Shown piece by piece: positions 29,456 through 38,810 of a stretch of 64,000 nucleotides of DNA (position 1 is its first letter; each line of letters opens with the position of its first letter). This DNA comes from Rhodococcus rhodochrous (GTDB taxonomy: Bacteria; Actinomycetota; Actinomycetes; Mycobacteriales; Mycobacteriaceae): positions 1,293,444 to 1,357,443 of the forward strand of contig NZ_LT906450.1 of the NCBI RefSeq assembly GCF_900187265.1. The letters run 5' to 3'. The notes under the pieces are model-generated. The model saw only the letters and a list, made by a program, of their open reading frames with translations, had not been told where the DNA came from and did not search any database. The translations under genes and the position numbers were made by a program.

Positions 29456-30846
29456 CGCTCGTCGCCGGGATCGATTCGTCCACCCAGTCGTGCAAGGTCG
29501 TCGTGTGCGACGCCGACACCGGAACCATCGTGCGCGAAGGTCGTGCTCCGCATCCGCCCGGCACCGCGGTGGACCCGCTGGAGTGGCGCGCCGCCTTCGA
29601 TCGGGCATGTTCCGAAGCGGGCGGACTCGACGACGTCGCGGCGATCTCGGTGGGAGCGCAGCAGCACGGCATGGTCTGCCTCGACGACCGCGGCGACGTG
29701 GTCCGCGACGCGCTGCTGTGGAACGACACGAGATCCGCAGCGGCAGCAGCCGATCTCGTCGACGAGGCCGGTGGCTCGGCCGCGTGGGCCGAGGCCGTCG
29801 GGGTGGTCCCGCTCGCCGCGATCACCGTCGCGAAGACCCGCTGGCTCGCCGACCACGAACCCGGCAACGCCGACCGCACCGCGGCGCTGTGCCTGCCGCA
29901 CGACTGGCTGACGTGGACGATGCGTACCGACCGCGACCTCGACCGGCTCGCCACCGATCGCAGCGACGCGAGCGGCACCGGCTACTTCGACGCGTCCACG
30001 GACACCTATCGCCGGGATCTGCTCGAACTGGCCCTGCGCCGGCCGAGTCCGATCCTTCCGCGGGTCGCCGGGCCGGCCGAGAGCGTCGGTGAGACGGTCG
30101 CCGGTGCCCTGCTCGGTCCGGGGGCCGGCGACAATGCGGCGAGCGCGCTGGCCCTCGACGTCCGCGAAGGCGATGTGGTCGTCTCGATCGGCACGTCGGG
30201 CGTGGTGTGCGCGGTGTCCACGACACCGGCCCGCGATGCGGACGGTTACGTCGCGGGATTCGCCGACGCGACCGGCCGGCATCTGCCACTGGTGTGCACG
30301 CTCAACGGGGCCCGGGTACTGGACGCCACCGCGACGATGCTCGGCGTCGACCACACCGAGCTCACGCGGCTCGCACTCTCGGCGCCGGCCGGCAGCGACG
30401 GACTCGTGCTGGTCCCGTATCTGGAAGGGGAACGTACCCCGAACCGTCCCGGCGCGACGGGCGCACTGCACGGGCTGCGGCTCGGAACGGCGACTCCCGC
30501 GCATCTCGCCCGCGCGGCGTTCGAGGGCCTGCTGTGTTCGCTGGCCGACGGCATCGACCACATCCGGGCGCAGGGCACCGAGGTCCGGCGGGTGCTGCTC
30601 GTCGGCGGTGGGGCGCGCTCGCAGGCGGTGTGCGAGCTGGCGCCGGCGGTGCTGGGCATGCCTGTCGACGTTCCCGAACCGGGGGAGTACGTGGCGCGGG
30701 GCGCGGCCCGACAGGCGGCGTGGGTGCTGCGCGGAGGCGACGAGCCTCCCACCTGGGAACCCGAACCGAGCCGCCACTACGAAACCGACCCGGCCCCGCA
30801 CGTGCGGGAGCGTTACGCGGAGGTGCGGGATCTGACCGACCGCTGA
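29452..30846 (+). CDS. xylB: Xylulokinase (FGGY family)
   Basis: A 464-residue FGGY carbohydrate kinase. The N-terminal ATP motif is [23 protein letters not shown] and LLWNDTRS are xylulokinase-type substrate residues, and [16 protein letters not shown] is the second phosphate motif. [12 protein letters not shown] carries the catalytic Asp. It phosphorylates D-xylulose, linking arabitol or xylitol oxidation to the pentose phosphate pathway. The ATG overlaps the previous stop (ATGA). It is the last gene of the operon. Confidence 0.9.
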   Translation: MTLVAGIDSSTQSCKVVVCDADTGTIVREGRAPHPPGTAVDPLEWRAAFDRACSEAGGLDDVAAISVGAQQHGMVCLDDRGDVVRDALLWNDTRSAAAAADLVDEAGGSAAWAEAVGVVPLAAITVAKTRWLADHEPGNADRTAALCLPHDWLTWTMRTDRDLDRLATDRSDASGTGYFDASTDTYRRDLLELALRRPSPILPRVAGPAESVGETVAGALLGPGAGDNAASALALDVREGDVVVSIGTSGVVCAVSTTPARDADGYVAGFADATGRHLPLVCTLNGARVLDATATMLGVDHTELTRLALSAPAGSDGLVLVPYLEGERTPNRPGATGALHGLRLGTATPAHLARAAFEGLLCSLADGIDHIRAQGTEVRRVLLVGGGARSQAVCELAPAVLGMPVDVPEPGEYVARGAARQAAWVLRGGDEPPTWEPEPSRHYETDPAPHVRERYAEVRDLTDR

Positions 30847-30856
30847 CGAACAGTGC

Positions 30857-31525
30857 TCAGGGAAGGTCCTCGATGCGCAGGCCCAGGTGGGCGGCGAACT
30901 GTCCTGCCAGCGCTACGGCCTGGTGGGCGTCGATCGTCGCGCCCTTCATCCCGTCCATGTTGCGGATCGTGTCGATGCGCAGGCCGCGCAGATCGACCTG
31001 GTCGAGGGTTGCGCGGTCGACGTCGAGGACGCCGACGGAACAGTCCTCGAAGGCGACGCGGGTGAAGGTGCCCCCGCCCAGATCCAGTTCGTCGACGATG
31101 CAGCCGCGGAAGAGCACGTCGCGTCCCGTGGCGGCCCGCAGATTGACCAGGCCGAGTTTCGAATCCGCGATCGTGACACTGCGCAGATCCGCGTCGAAGA
31201 GGTCCAGCGCACCGATCCGGCTGTCCCGGATGTGCACGCGGTGCAGGCTGCTGCGCGGCGCGAACAGATTCGGTGCCTGCATGCGCTCGACCACGGCGTC
31301 GCGCAGGCGTGCGCTCGTGAGGTCGCTGTCGGCGACGATCGGTGTGACGAGCGAACATTCGGACATGACGATCCCCGTCAGATCACGGCCCGTGAGGTCC
31401 GTGTCGGTGTAGCGCACGCTCTCGAAGATCCCGTGCGCGAGCAGCTCGTCGCCGTCCGCGTCGGTGAGGACACCGAGGTCCGGAGCGTCGATCCTCGGCG
31501 GGTGGGTGGTGGAACGAGCAGCCAT
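30857..31525 (-). CDS. Pentapeptide-repeat protein
   Basis: A 222-residue protein whose residues 35-190 follow the loose A(D/N)LxX pentapeptide pattern (for example TDLTGRDLTGIVM and DLFDADLRSVTIADSKLGLVNL), predicting a right-handed quadrilateral beta-helix. Some relatives mimic DNA and protect gyrase, but nothing here supports that specifically. The C-terminus is a short helix AVALAGQFAAHLGL. It is convergent with xylB. Confidence 0.85.
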   Translation of the reverse strand: MAARSTTHPPRIDAPDLGVLTDADGDELLAHGIFESVRYTDTDLTGRDLTGIVMSECSLVTPIVADSDLTSARLRDAVVERMQAPNLFAPRSSLHRVHIRDSRIGALDLFDADLRSVTIADSKLGLVNLRAATGRDVLFRGCIVDELDLGGGTFTRVAFEDCSVGVLDVDRATLDQVDLRGLRIDTIRNMDGMKGATIDAHQAVALAGQFAAHLGLRIEDLP

Positions 31526-31637
31526 GGTTCTCGGGGCCTCCGGATCGGTCGGGTGTCTGCCGTTCAGCTTCCCAACCCGTCGGGTTCGGGGGAACGTGGG
31601 GGACAGTCCCGTCGCCGGTGGCGATGTGCTACTCGGG

Positions 31638-32189
31638 CTATGCGGGTCGACGCTGCTGGGCCGCCCGCGCTCGGTGCCTGCGCACAGCGGCGCGGTTCGC
31701 GCAGCGCACGGAGCAGTACCGCTGGCGACCGTTGCGGGTGATGTCGACGACCACGGCCGAGCACGGGTTGGTGGGAATGTCCGCTGCGGCGCACCGGTGG
31801 AGGCGGTGCATTCCGCGCGTGGTGAGGTGCAGTGCCGTGCCGACGCTGATTACCGCGCGCAGTACGTCGGGGAGCGGTTGGACCTCGTCGCGGTAGTGCA
31901 GGTGCCACCCCTCGCCGTCGTGATCGGTCAGCCGGGGATAGGCCGCTGCGGTGGCCATCTGCGCGTTGAGCAGGCGCGCACGTTCCCTGGGGTCGGACGC
32001 GTCGACGATGGCGAGCCAGTCGTCGATGACCTCGCGGGTGCGTGGATGGTCGTCGGGCGCGGTCGGGAAGTCCATGGTCATCCCCACCTCGCGCGTACGG
32101 GCCACGATGCCGTCCCGATCGTCGGGCCAGTCGCCGGCCAGCGACGCCGCGAGGAGGACCGCATACTCGCCGTAAGGGTTGAGATGCAT
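31638..32189 (-). CDS. CGNR zinc-finger protein (ABATE domain), putative regulator
   Basis: A 183-residue protein. The N-terminal ABATE-type domain includes LLNAQMATAAAYPRL and HLHYRD. The C-terminal zinc finger is PCSAVVVDITRNGRQRYCSVRCANRAAVRRHR, with the CxxC of the CGNR motif reading CANR here. The family is thought to bind nucleic acid in stress-related regulation. The ATG at 32189 has only a weak ribosome site. The stretch upstream to 32340 holds nothing recognisable. Confidence 0.8.
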   Translation of the reverse strand: MHLNPYGEYAVLLAASLAGDWPDDRDGIVARTREVGMTMDFPTAPDDHPRTREVIDDWLAIVDASDPRERARLLNAQMATAAAYPRLTDHDGEGWHLHYRDEVQPLPDVLRAVISVGTALHLTTRGMHRLHRCAAADIPTNPCSAVVVDITRNGRQRYCSVRCANRAAVRRHRARAAQQRRPA

Positions 32190-32340
32190 AAGGCCATTAC
32201 TGTACGTGCGCTGCGTCGGGTGCGGGGCCCGGCGCGTCGATCTCGGCGGGGCGCCTTTCGTTCCACCGACCGCGCTGAGTACCGAAGTGTCCCAAAGCGA
32301 TTGAGTCACCGGTCGAGTAGCGGACGTGTGCAGATTCCCG

Positions 32341-32859
32341 TCAGAAATCGCCCTCTGCGACCTGGAAACACACGAGTCCCATCCGACGCCACATGCGCAC
32401 CACCTGATCACGGTCGTCGAGCACCGCGATGATGCGGTAGCGGTGCCGGATGTGACGGTCGAACAGCTCGGCCTTGACGATCGAATCCTTCCGGTTGTCG
32501 CCGGCCGGACGCATGTACAGCTCGTCGTAGGGGATGTCGTGCCGGGCGAGCCACTCCTCGGTCTCCGGCCGGCACACGCCGTCGCGTCCCGAGAGCAGCA
32601 CGATCGCGGCCCGGTCGGGTGCGGCGGCGAACGCGCATACCGCGGCCTCGACCGCCGGGGAGACGGTGTCCTCACCCACTCTGTGCCAGTGGAAGGGACT
32701 CCGGTCGCTCATGTGCGCGAGCGTTCCGTCGATGTCGACGAGCCAGGCCGCCGGCAACGTCGGATCCTCGAAGTACCGCGCCGGCGGTGCGGGCGCGGTG
32801 CTCGGTGGGCGGTGCCGTTGCCTCCCCGGTTTCCTGCGATCGCGCGTCTTCTTCGTCAC
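32341..32859 (-). CDS. HAD-superfamily phosphatase domain (polynucleotide kinase 3'-phosphatase-like)
   Basis: A 172-residue protein. The HAD motif I is WLVDIDGTLAHM with the nucleophile and acid/base Asp pair. Motif II is VLLSGRDG and the last motif is AVLDDRDQVVRMWRRMGL. The arrangement resembles the phosphatase domain of T4-type polynucleotide kinase, but no kinase P-loop is present. The first 25 residues are basic. The GTG at 32859 lacks a ribosome site, so the start is uncertain. Confidence 0.75.
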   Translation of the reverse strand: MTKKTRDRRKPGRQRHRPPSTAPAPPARYFEDPTLPAAWLVDIDGTLAHMSDRSPFHWHRVGEDTVSPAVEAAVCAFAAAPDRAAIVLLSGRDGVCRPETEEWLARHDIPYDELYMRPAGDNRKDSIVKAELFDRHIRHRYRIIAVLDDRDQVVRMWRRMGLVCFQVAEGDF

Positions 32860-32958
32860 GGACGACGTATACCCACTCCTGCTCCGCGATGAGTATGCGA
32901 GCCGACCGAGGTCTGCCTTCGTGACAGGGGAACACATTCGACGACACGAGGAGTCACG

Positions 32959-33447
32959 ATGCCCAGGATCACCCCGTGGTTGTGGTTCGACATGAACGCC
33001 GAAGAGGCCGCGAACTTCTACATCGGCATCTTCCCCAACTCCAAGATCGGTGAGATCACCCATTACACCGAGGAGTCCACCGGAGGCGACATCCCGGTTC
33101 CGCCGGGGACCCCGATGACGGTCGAGTTCTTCCTCGACGGCCAGGTCTTCTACGGACTCAACGGAGGACCGCAGTTCCGGTTCTCCGAAGCGGTGTCCTT
33201 CCAGATCGACTGCGCCGATCAGGAGGAGGCCGACCACTACTGGTACGCGCTGACCGCCGACGGCGGCGAGGAATCCGCGTGCGGATGGTTGAAGGACAAG
33301 TACGGCCTGTCGTGGCAGGTGGTACCGAAACGGCTGAACGAACTGCTCGCCGACCCCGATCCGGAGGTCGCGAAGCGCGTGACCGCCGCGATGATGAAGA
33401 TGCGCCGGATCGACGTGTCGGCGCTCGAGGCCGCCGCACGCGGCTGA
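32959..33447 (+). CDS. VOC-superfamily protein (PhnB/YjdN-like)
   Basis: A 162-residue glyoxalase-fold protein of the PhnB-like group: TPWLWFDMNAEEAANFYIGIFPNSKIGEI at the N-terminus, QVFYGLNGGP, and DKYGLSWQVVP near the end. The family is often misnamed 3-demethylubiquinone methyltransferase, and its true function is unknown. The ATG at 32959 has a GAGGAG site. It appears monocistronic. Confidence 0.88.
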   Translation: MPRITPWLWFDMNAEEAANFYIGIFPNSKIGEITHYTEESTGGDIPVPPGTPMTVEFFLDGQVFYGLNGGPQFRFSEAVSFQIDCADQEEADHYWYALTADGGEESACGWLKDKYGLSWQVVPKRLNELLADPDPEVAKRVTAAMMKMRRIDVSALEAAARG

Positions 33448-33480
33448 TCGGCGCCCGAGCGCTGCGGTACGTTTCGGTGC

Positions 33481-34851
33481 ATGACCACTCGCACCCAGCG
33501 GCTCGACGACCTGCCGTTCACCGGCAGACATCGCCGCCTGCTGACCGGCTCCGGCGTGGGCTGGGCCCTCGACGCCATGGACGTCGGGCTGATCTCGTTC
33601 GTCATGGCGGCCCTGGCGGTGCAGTGGGATCTGTCGTCGACGCAGCTCTCGTGGATCGGATCCATCGGCTTCGTCGGCATGGCGATCGGTGCGTCCCTCG
33701 GTGGTCTGCTCGCCGACCGCATCGGACGCCGGCAGGTCTTCGCCGCGACGCTGCTCGTCTACGGTCTCGCGACCGGTGCGGCGGCGCTGTCGACGTCGGT
33801 GGCGATGCTCATCGCCCTGCGGTTCGTCGTCGGACTCGGACTCGGCGCAGAACTGCCGGTCGCGTCGACGCTGGTCAGTGAATTCGCGCCCCGCAAGGTG
33901 CGAGGGCGCGTGGTCGTCGCCCTCGAGGCGTTCTGGGCGGTCGGCTGGCTGCTGGCCGCTCTCATCGGCTATTTCGTCGTTCCTACCAGCGACAACGGAT
34001 GGCGGTGGGCGCTCGCCGTCGGTCTCGTCCCGGCCGCCTACGCCCTCGTCGTGCGGTTCGGCCTACCCGAATCGGTGCGCTATCTCGAAAGTCGCGGACG
34101 GCACGCGGAAGCCGAGGCGATCGTGCGGGACTACGAGCGCTCGGCCGGGGTCACCTCTGTTCCGGAGGACAGCGACGATACGGACGACAGCGACGATACG
34201 AACGACAGCGACGATACGAACGACAGCGAACAGTCCGTCGCAGAAGTCGAGCGTGCACCCCGCGGATCGGTGTGGGCGCCGAACCTGCGCCGCCGCACCG
34301 CGGCGCTGTGGATCGTGTGGTTCGGCATCAACTTCTCGTACTACGGCGCGTTCATCTGGCTGCCGAGCCTGCTCGTCGCGCAGGGCTTCGACCTGGTCAC
34401 CTCGTTCGGCTACACGTTGCTCATCACGCTCGCTCAGCTACCGGGCTACGGCGTCGCGGCGTGGCTGATCGAGGTGTGGGGACGCCGCCTGACGCTGGGG
34501 GTCTTCCTCGCCGGGTCGGCCGTCTCGGCGGGGTTGTTCGGGCTCGCCGAGACTCCGGGAACGATCGTCGCGGCGGGCATGGCGCTGTCGTTCTTCAACC
34601 TGGGCGCATGGGGTGCCCTGTACGCGATCGGACCCGAGCTGTATCCCACGCCGGTGCGGGGTGCCGGCACCGGTTCGGCGGCGGCCTTCGGGCGGCTCGC
34701 GTCGATCATCGCGCCGCTGCTGGTGCCGGTGCTGCTGGGCGCCGGCGGCAACGGTCTCGTCTTCGGTGCGTTCGCGGCATCGTTCGTCGTCGCCGCGCTC
34801 GCGGCGTTCACGCTGCCCGAGCGGGCCGGGACGGTTCTCGACGAGAGGTGA
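33481..34851 (+). CDS. MFS transporter, metabolite:H+ symporter type
   Basis: A 456-residue major-facilitator protein. Twelve hydrophobic segments are split by a central hydrophilic loop (about residues 205-265). The loop 2-3 motif is GGLLADRIGRRQVF, and the sugar-porter-like RFVVGLGLGAELPVASTLVSEFAPRK follows. The central loop contains an acidic tandem repeat DSDDT(D/N) encoded by 34168-34230. The substrate is unknown. SialT/aromatic-acid porters are close in layout. Confidence 0.88.
   Translation: MTTRTQRLDDLPFTGRHRRLLTGSGVGWALDAMDVGLISFVMAALAVQWDLSSTQLSWIGSIGFVGMAIGASLGGLLADRIGRRQVFAATLLVYGLATGAAALSTSVAMLIALRFVVGLGLGAELPVASTLVSEFAPRKVRGRVVVALEAFWAVGWLLAALIGYFVVPTSDNGWRWALAVGLVPAAYALVVRFGLPESVRYLESRGRHAEAEAIVRDYERSAGVTSVPEDSDDTDDSDDTNDSDDTNDSEQSVAEVERAPRGSVWAPNLRRRTAALWIVWFGINFSYYGAFIWLPSLLVAQGFDLVTSFGYTLLITLAQLPGYGVAAWLIEVWGRRLTLGVFLAGSAVSAGLFGLAETPGTIVAAGMALSFFNLGAWGALYAIGPELYPTPVRGAGTGSAAAFGRLASIIAPLLVPVLLGAGGNGLVFGAFAASFVVAALAAFTLPERAGTVLDER
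34168..34230 (+). repeat. In-frame 18-bp tandem repeat, 3.5 copies, in the MFS transporter loop
   Basis: The unit gacagcgacgatacgrac occurs at 34168-34185, 34186-34203 and 34204-34221, with a partial fourth copy at 34222-34230. Copies differ at one base at most. Being a multiple of three, length changes would keep the frame and only alter the acidic cytoplasmic loop. Confidence 0.9.
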
Positions 34852-34876
34852 CCTCGGGAACCGCCCCGGCCGGTGC

Positions 34877-36403
34877 TCAGAGACGCTCGCGCAGTTCGAC
34901 CTTGCGGATCTTGCCCGAGGCGGTCTTCGGCAGGGCACCGAAGACGATGCTGTCGGGAACCTTGAAACCGGCGAGCTGCGAACGCACATGCGCGCGCAGT
35001 TCCGCTTCGTCGGTACTCGCGCCGCTGCGCAGTGCCACGTAGGCGACGGGACGTTCGCCCCACTTCTCGCTCGGCGCCGCGACGACGGCGGCCTCGAGAA
35101 CGGCCGGGTGGCTGATGAGCGCCGCTTCGACCTCGACGGACGAGATGTTCTCGCCACCGGAGATGATGACGTCCTTCGCGCGGTCGCGGATCTCGATGTA
35201 GCCGTCCGGATGCATGACGCCGATGTCGCCGGTGCGGAACCAGCCGTCCGGCACGGCGCGGGCGGTCGCGTCCGGGTTGTTGTAGTAACCGAGCATCACG
35301 TTGTTGCCGCGCAGCGCGATCTCACCGGTCGTCTCGCCGTCGGCGGGAACGTCGGATCCCATCGGGTCGACGATGCGGAGTTCGCCGGCCACGACGTTGC
35401 CCACGCCCTGCCGGGAGCGCAGCCGTGCCTTCTCGTCCTCGGGGAGGACGTCCCACTCCGAACGCCACTCGCAGATCGCCGCCGGACCGTACGTCTCGGT
35501 GAGCCCGTACAGGTGGGTGATGTCGAGTCCGAGCGCGGTGCACCGCTCGATGAGGGCGGGTGCCGGCGGTGCGCCACCGATAGCGGCGACGACACGGTGA
35601 TCGATGCCGCCCGCGTTGGGGGCGTCGACCAGCGACGCGAGGACGGTCGGCGCGCCGCACAGGTGCGTGACGTTCTCGGTGCGGACGAGATCCCAGATCC
35701 GCTCGGGGTCGACCTTGGGCAGACACACGTGCGTGCCACCGGCGGCTGTGACGGCCCAGGTGAACGTCCAGCCGTTGCAGTGGAACATCGGCAGCGTCCA
35801 CAGATAGGTGGATCCGCTGTCCAGCCCGAAATGCGCCACCATCGCCAGGGCCTGCAGGTAGGCGCCGCGCGCGTGGTACATCACGCCCTTCGGATCACCC
35901 GTCGTGCCGGACGTGTAGTTCAGGGCGATCATGGTGCGCTCGTCGGCGAGCGGCACGTACCGGTGACGGGCGGCGGCGAGCCTGTCCTCGTAGTCGTCGC
36001 CGACGACCGTGATCGACGGCAGATCGGCTGTCGCCTCGCGTGCCAGATCGGCCAGCGACTCCTCGACGAGCAGGACCCGGCTGCCCGAGTGCTCGAGGAT
36101 GAACCGCAGCTCCGGTGCGGTGAGGCGCGTGTTGAGCGAGACGAGCACGGCGCCCGCGTAGAGCACGCCGTAGTGCGCCTCGAGCATCAGCGAGGTGTTC
36201 GGCGCGAGTACTGCGACACGGTCGCCGGGTTCGACACCGAGAGCGTGCAGCATGCCCGACTGTCGCAGGCACCGATCGCGCAATTCGGCGTAGGTGCGAC
36301 GGACGTCGCCGTCCACCATTGCGAGGTCGTCACGGAAGACCCGGGCGGAACGGTCGAGAAATGCCGTGGGCGTGAGTGTTTCGAAACTGAATTGCTCGGT
36401 CAC
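34877..36403 (-). CDS. Acyl-CoA synthetase (AMP-dependent ligase)
   Basis: A 508-residue ANL-superfamily ligase that activates a carboxylic acid via an acyl-adenylate. The P-loop is NYTSGTTGDPKGVMY. Core motifs are YGLTETYGP and GWFRTGDIG. The hinge is DRAKDVIISGGENISSVEVE, and the catalytic Lys is in KTASGKIRK near the C-terminus. It is most similar in style to medium-chain or fatty-acid CoA ligases annotated in mycolate-producing actinobacteria. It stands alone and convergent with the MFS gene. Confidence 0.92.
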   Translation of the reverse strand: MTEQFSFETLTPTAFLDRSARVFRDDLAMVDGDVRRTYAELRDRCLRQSGMLHALGVEPGDRVAVLAPNTSLMLEAHYGVLYAGAVLVSLNTRLTAPELRFILEHSGSRVLLVEESLADLAREATADLPSITVVGDDYEDRLAAARHRYVPLADERTMIALNYTSGTTGDPKGVMYHARGAYLQALAMVAHFGLDSGSTYLWTLPMFHCNGWTFTWAVTAAGGTHVCLPKVDPERIWDLVRTENVTHLCGAPTVLASLVDAPNAGGIDHRVVAAIGGAPPAPALIERCTALGLDITHLYGLTETYGPAAICEWRSEWDVLPEDEKARLRSRQGVGNVVAGELRIVDPMGSDVPADGETTGEIALRGNNVMLGYYNNPDATARAVPDGWFRTGDIGVMHPDGYIEIRDRAKDVIISGGENISSVEVEAALISHPAVLEAAVVAAPSEKWGERPVAYVALRSGASTDEAELRAHVRSQLAGFKVPDSIVFGALPKTASGKIRKVELRERL

Positions 36404-36640
36404 GTCTGTCGGTGCTCCTTCGGATTACGTCGCGCGCGCACTCCCCATCGCGAACGATGATGCGCACACCTCCCCGTGTGCTGCGAGGGCGATGCCCATT
36501 CTTCCAAGAGCCGTTACCGATCTTGAACAGGGTCCACCCCTTTTCCGTACCGGCCGAACGCTCCGTCTGCCGTTGACCGGACCCGGAATCCGGCGTTCAC
36601 TGAGAGGCACCGTGCCCGTCCACGAGAGAAGGCGAGCGGT

Positions 36641-37426
36641 ATGAGTGCTCGGCAGAACGAAGCCCGCCGAACCTCCCGTCCGGCGCGGCGGCCGACCGCG
36701 ACGCGCGCGAGGGCCACGGGGACGGAGGCTCCCGCCGAGCCTGTGCGGACGCGCAGCCGTCGACCTCGCGAGCCCGAGCCCACCGCGCGGCGTCGGTCCC
36801 GCGACTCCGATACCGGGTTGCGGCGTCGGGATCGCGACCCCGGAACCGGCTCGCGGCGCACCTCGACCCGAACCTCGTCCCGATCGACCACTCGGACATC
36901 GACCCGTTCGGACGCCACGCCCCGCTCTCGTGCGAAGCCGGCACCTCCGAAGGAGAGGCAACGACCACGTCCGCCGGCGAACGACGCCCGGGCCGGGAAA
37001 CCCACCCGCCCCGCACGTGAGCGGACACGATCCGATCAGCCACAGCCGAAGCCCCCATCGCTCCTCGAGAGGCTGAAGGATGCGCTGCGGACCGGGGTCC
37101 GTACCGCACTGGACGGGATCCGGGGACTCGGGGCGAGACTGACCCGGAAGATCCGCGGATGGGTGGACTCGCTCCTGGGTGAGGTCACCCGCGGTGGTGT
37201 GGGACTGCAGGCGGTCCTCGCCGGCATCCGGGCCGCGCTGGAGGGCCGCAATCCGGCCCTCGCCGCGCTGGGCGGACTGATCTCCGGACTCAGCACCAAG
37301 GCGAAGATCGGACTGGCCGTCCTGATCGTGCTGGTGCTGCTGCTCGGACCGGTCCTGCTCGTGATCCTGCTACTGGCGGTCCTCGTCGCGGTGGTGATCA
37401 GCGCCGTCCGGTCCGCGGGGGACTGA
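36641..37426 (+). CDS. Arg/Thr/Pro-rich basic protein with C-terminal membrane segment
   Basis: A 261-residue protein in three parts. Residues 1-135 are low complexity and very basic (Arg, Thr, Ser, Pro). Residues 138-215 form amphipathic helices (LLERLKDALRTGVRTALDG). A very hydrophobic segment of about 25 residues (IGLAVLIVLVLLLGPVLLV) closes it. The layout suggests a membrane-tethered protein with a disordered basic tail that could contact nucleic acid or acidic polymers. No family was recognised. It sits upstream of the clpP pair but a hairpin separates them. Confidence 0.7.
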   Translation: MSARQNEARRTSRPARRPTATRARATGTEAPAEPVRTRSRRPREPEPTARRRSRDSDTGLRRRDRDPGTGSRRTSTRTSSRSTTRTSTRSDATPRSRAKPAPPKERQRPRPPANDARAGKPTRPARERTRSDQPQPKPPSLLERLKDALRTGVRTALDGIRGLGARLTRKIRGWVDSLLGEVTRGGVGLQAVLAGIRAALEGRNPALAALGGLISGLSTKAKIGLAVLIVLVLLLGPVLLVILLLAVLVAVVISAVRSAGD

Positions 37427-37445
37427 TCTGCCGGAACGACCGGTC

Positions 37446-37464
37446 CGTCTGCCGTGAGCAGACG
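37446..37464 (+). terminator. Hairpin between the basic membrane protein and clpP
   Basis: CGTCTGC (37446-37452) pairs with GCAGACG (37458-37464) around a 5-nt loop, 20 bp after the stop at 37426. Flanking CCGGT/ACCGCCGGT can extend the structure. It probably ends the upstream transcript. Confidence 0.55.
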
Positions 37465-37503
37465 AACCGCCGGTTCGCGCCCATCGGGGGTCAGGCTGGC
37501 TGC

Positions 37504-38112
37504 ATGACGACCACCGAACCACTCTCGTACCGGGACCAACTGGCCGACAGACTCTTCCGTCAGCGCATCCTGCGACTGACCGGAGAGGTGGACGACGAGA
37601 TGGCCGAGCGCGTCTGCTCGGAACTCGTCCTGCTCGCCTCCGCCGACGACCGGCGCGACATCGTCCTGCACATCAACTCGCCCGGCGGATCCGTCTTCGC
37701 CGGCCTCGCCATCTACGACACGATGCAACTCGTTCCCAACGACATCGTCACCGTGGCAGCGGGATTCGCCGCCAGTATGGGGCAGGTCCTGCTCGCGGCG
37801 GGCACCAAGGGCAAACGCGCGAGCCTTGCCCACAGCCGGATCATGATGCACCAACCCTCGGCCGGATTCTCGGGGACGGCCGTCGACATCGCGATCCAGG
37901 CCGAGAATCTCGAATACATGAAACTGCAGTCGCAGCAGATCCTCTCGGACGCCACCGGGCATTCGCTCGAGGAGATCGAACGCGACAGCGACCGCGACCG
38001 ATGGTTCACCGCCGAACAGGCACGCGAATACGGCATCGTCGACACGGTCGTCGGGTCGCTCGTCGAACTGGCGCCGTTCGCCGCGGGACGGCAGATGGGA
38101 CTGGGACGATGA
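37504..38112 (+). CDS. clpP: Accessory ATP-dependent Clp protease proteolytic subunit (first of a pair)
   Basis: A 202-residue ClpP serine protease subunit. Triad: Ser in GFAASMGQ, His in MMHQPSAG and Asp in [28 protein letters not shown] is the canonical N-terminal block. It overlaps the second clpP by 4 bp (ATGA), so a hetero-oligomeric tetradecamer is likely. No clpX or tig gene is adjacent, unlike the essential actinobacterial clpP1P2 locus. This looks like a second, accessory pair similar in organisation to Streptomyces clpP3-clpP4. Confidence 0.9.
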   Translation: MTTTEPLSYRDQLADRLFRQRILRLTGEVDDEMAERVCSELVLLASADDRRDIVLHINSPGGSVFAGLAIYDTMQLVPNDIVTVAAGFAASMGQVLLAAGTKGKRASLAHSRIMMHQPSAGFSGTAVDIAIQAENLEYMKLQSQQILSDATGHSLEEIERDSDRDRWFTAEQAREYGIVDTVVGSLVELAPFAAGRQMGLGR

Positions 38113-38702
38113 GTACCTACACGATTCCCAACGTCATCGAACGCACACCGGCGGGGGAGCGGTCGTTCGACGTCTTCAGCCGGTTGCTCAACGAACGCAT
38201 CGTCTTCCTCGGCACCGAGATCGACGACGGGGTCGCCAACGTCGTGATGGCCCAGATGCTGCATCTCGAGGCCGAATCTCCCGACCGGGAGATCGGTCTC
38301 TACATCAATTCGCCCGGTGGATCGTCCACCGCGATGCTCGCGATCTACGACACCATGCAGTTCCTGCGTCCGAAGGTCGCGACCTATTGCATGGGACAGG
38401 CCGCGTCGGCGGCCGCCGTGCTGCTCGCGGCCGGAGCCCCCGGTCGCCGGCACGTGCTTGCACATTCGCGGGTGCTGCTGCATCAGCCGTCGGCGCAGGG
38501 GCAGGGCACCATCTCCGATCTGGCCCTGCAGGCGGCGGAGGTGATGAGGGTGCGGGCCCAGACCGAGGAGATCCTGGCCGCGCACACCGGGCGCGACATC
38601 GGCCGACTGCGCCGCGACACCGACCGGGACCGGATCTTCTCACCGACGGAGGCGGTGGCCTACGGCCTGGCCGATCACGTCGTCGTCGATCGGGACGGAT
38701 GA
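38109..38702 (+). CDS. clpP: Accessory ATP-dependent Clp protease proteolytic subunit (second of a pair)
   Basis: A 197-residue ClpP. Triad: Ser in MGQAASAAA, His in LLHQPSAQG and Asp in [10 protein letters not shown]. All three residues are intact, so both subunits should be active. The ATG overlaps the stop of the first clpP. Immediately downstream are three 32-bp tandem repeats and a convergent XRE regulator. Confidence 0.9.
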   Translation: MSTYTIPNVIERTPAGERSFDVFSRLLNERIVFLGTEIDDGVANVVMAQMLHLEAESPDREIGLYINSPGGSSTAMLAIYDTMQFLRPKVATYCMGQAASAAAVLLAAGAPGRRHVLAHSRVLLHQPSAQGQGTISDLALQAAEVMRVRAQTEEILAAHTGRDIGRLRRDTDRDRIFSPTEAVAYGLADHVVVDRDG

Positions 38703-38703
38703 C

Positions 38704-38810
38704 CCGTCACGTGGTCACACTGTGACGTAGTTGCACCGTCACGTGGTCACACTGTGACGTAGTTGCACCGTCACGTGGTCACACTGTGACGTAGTTGCAC
38801 CGTCACGCGG
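38704..38810. repeat. 32-bp tandem repeats (3 full copies plus 11 bp) between clpP and an XRE gene
   Basis: Identical 32-bp units occupy 38704-38735, 38736-38767 and 38768-38799. An 11-bp partial copy (one mismatch) runs to 38810 and contains the stop codon of the convergent XRE gene. Each unit includes the palindrome GTCACACTGTGAC and an outer CGTCAC/GTGACG pair, so each can form a hairpin on either strand. They begin 2 bp after the clpP stop. They may act as stacked terminators or protein-binding sites, or be a recent slippage expansion. Confidence 0.95.

Noticed and set aside
38704-38810. Possible CRISPR array
   Set aside because: The 32-bp repeats are directly contiguous with no spacers and there are no cas genes.
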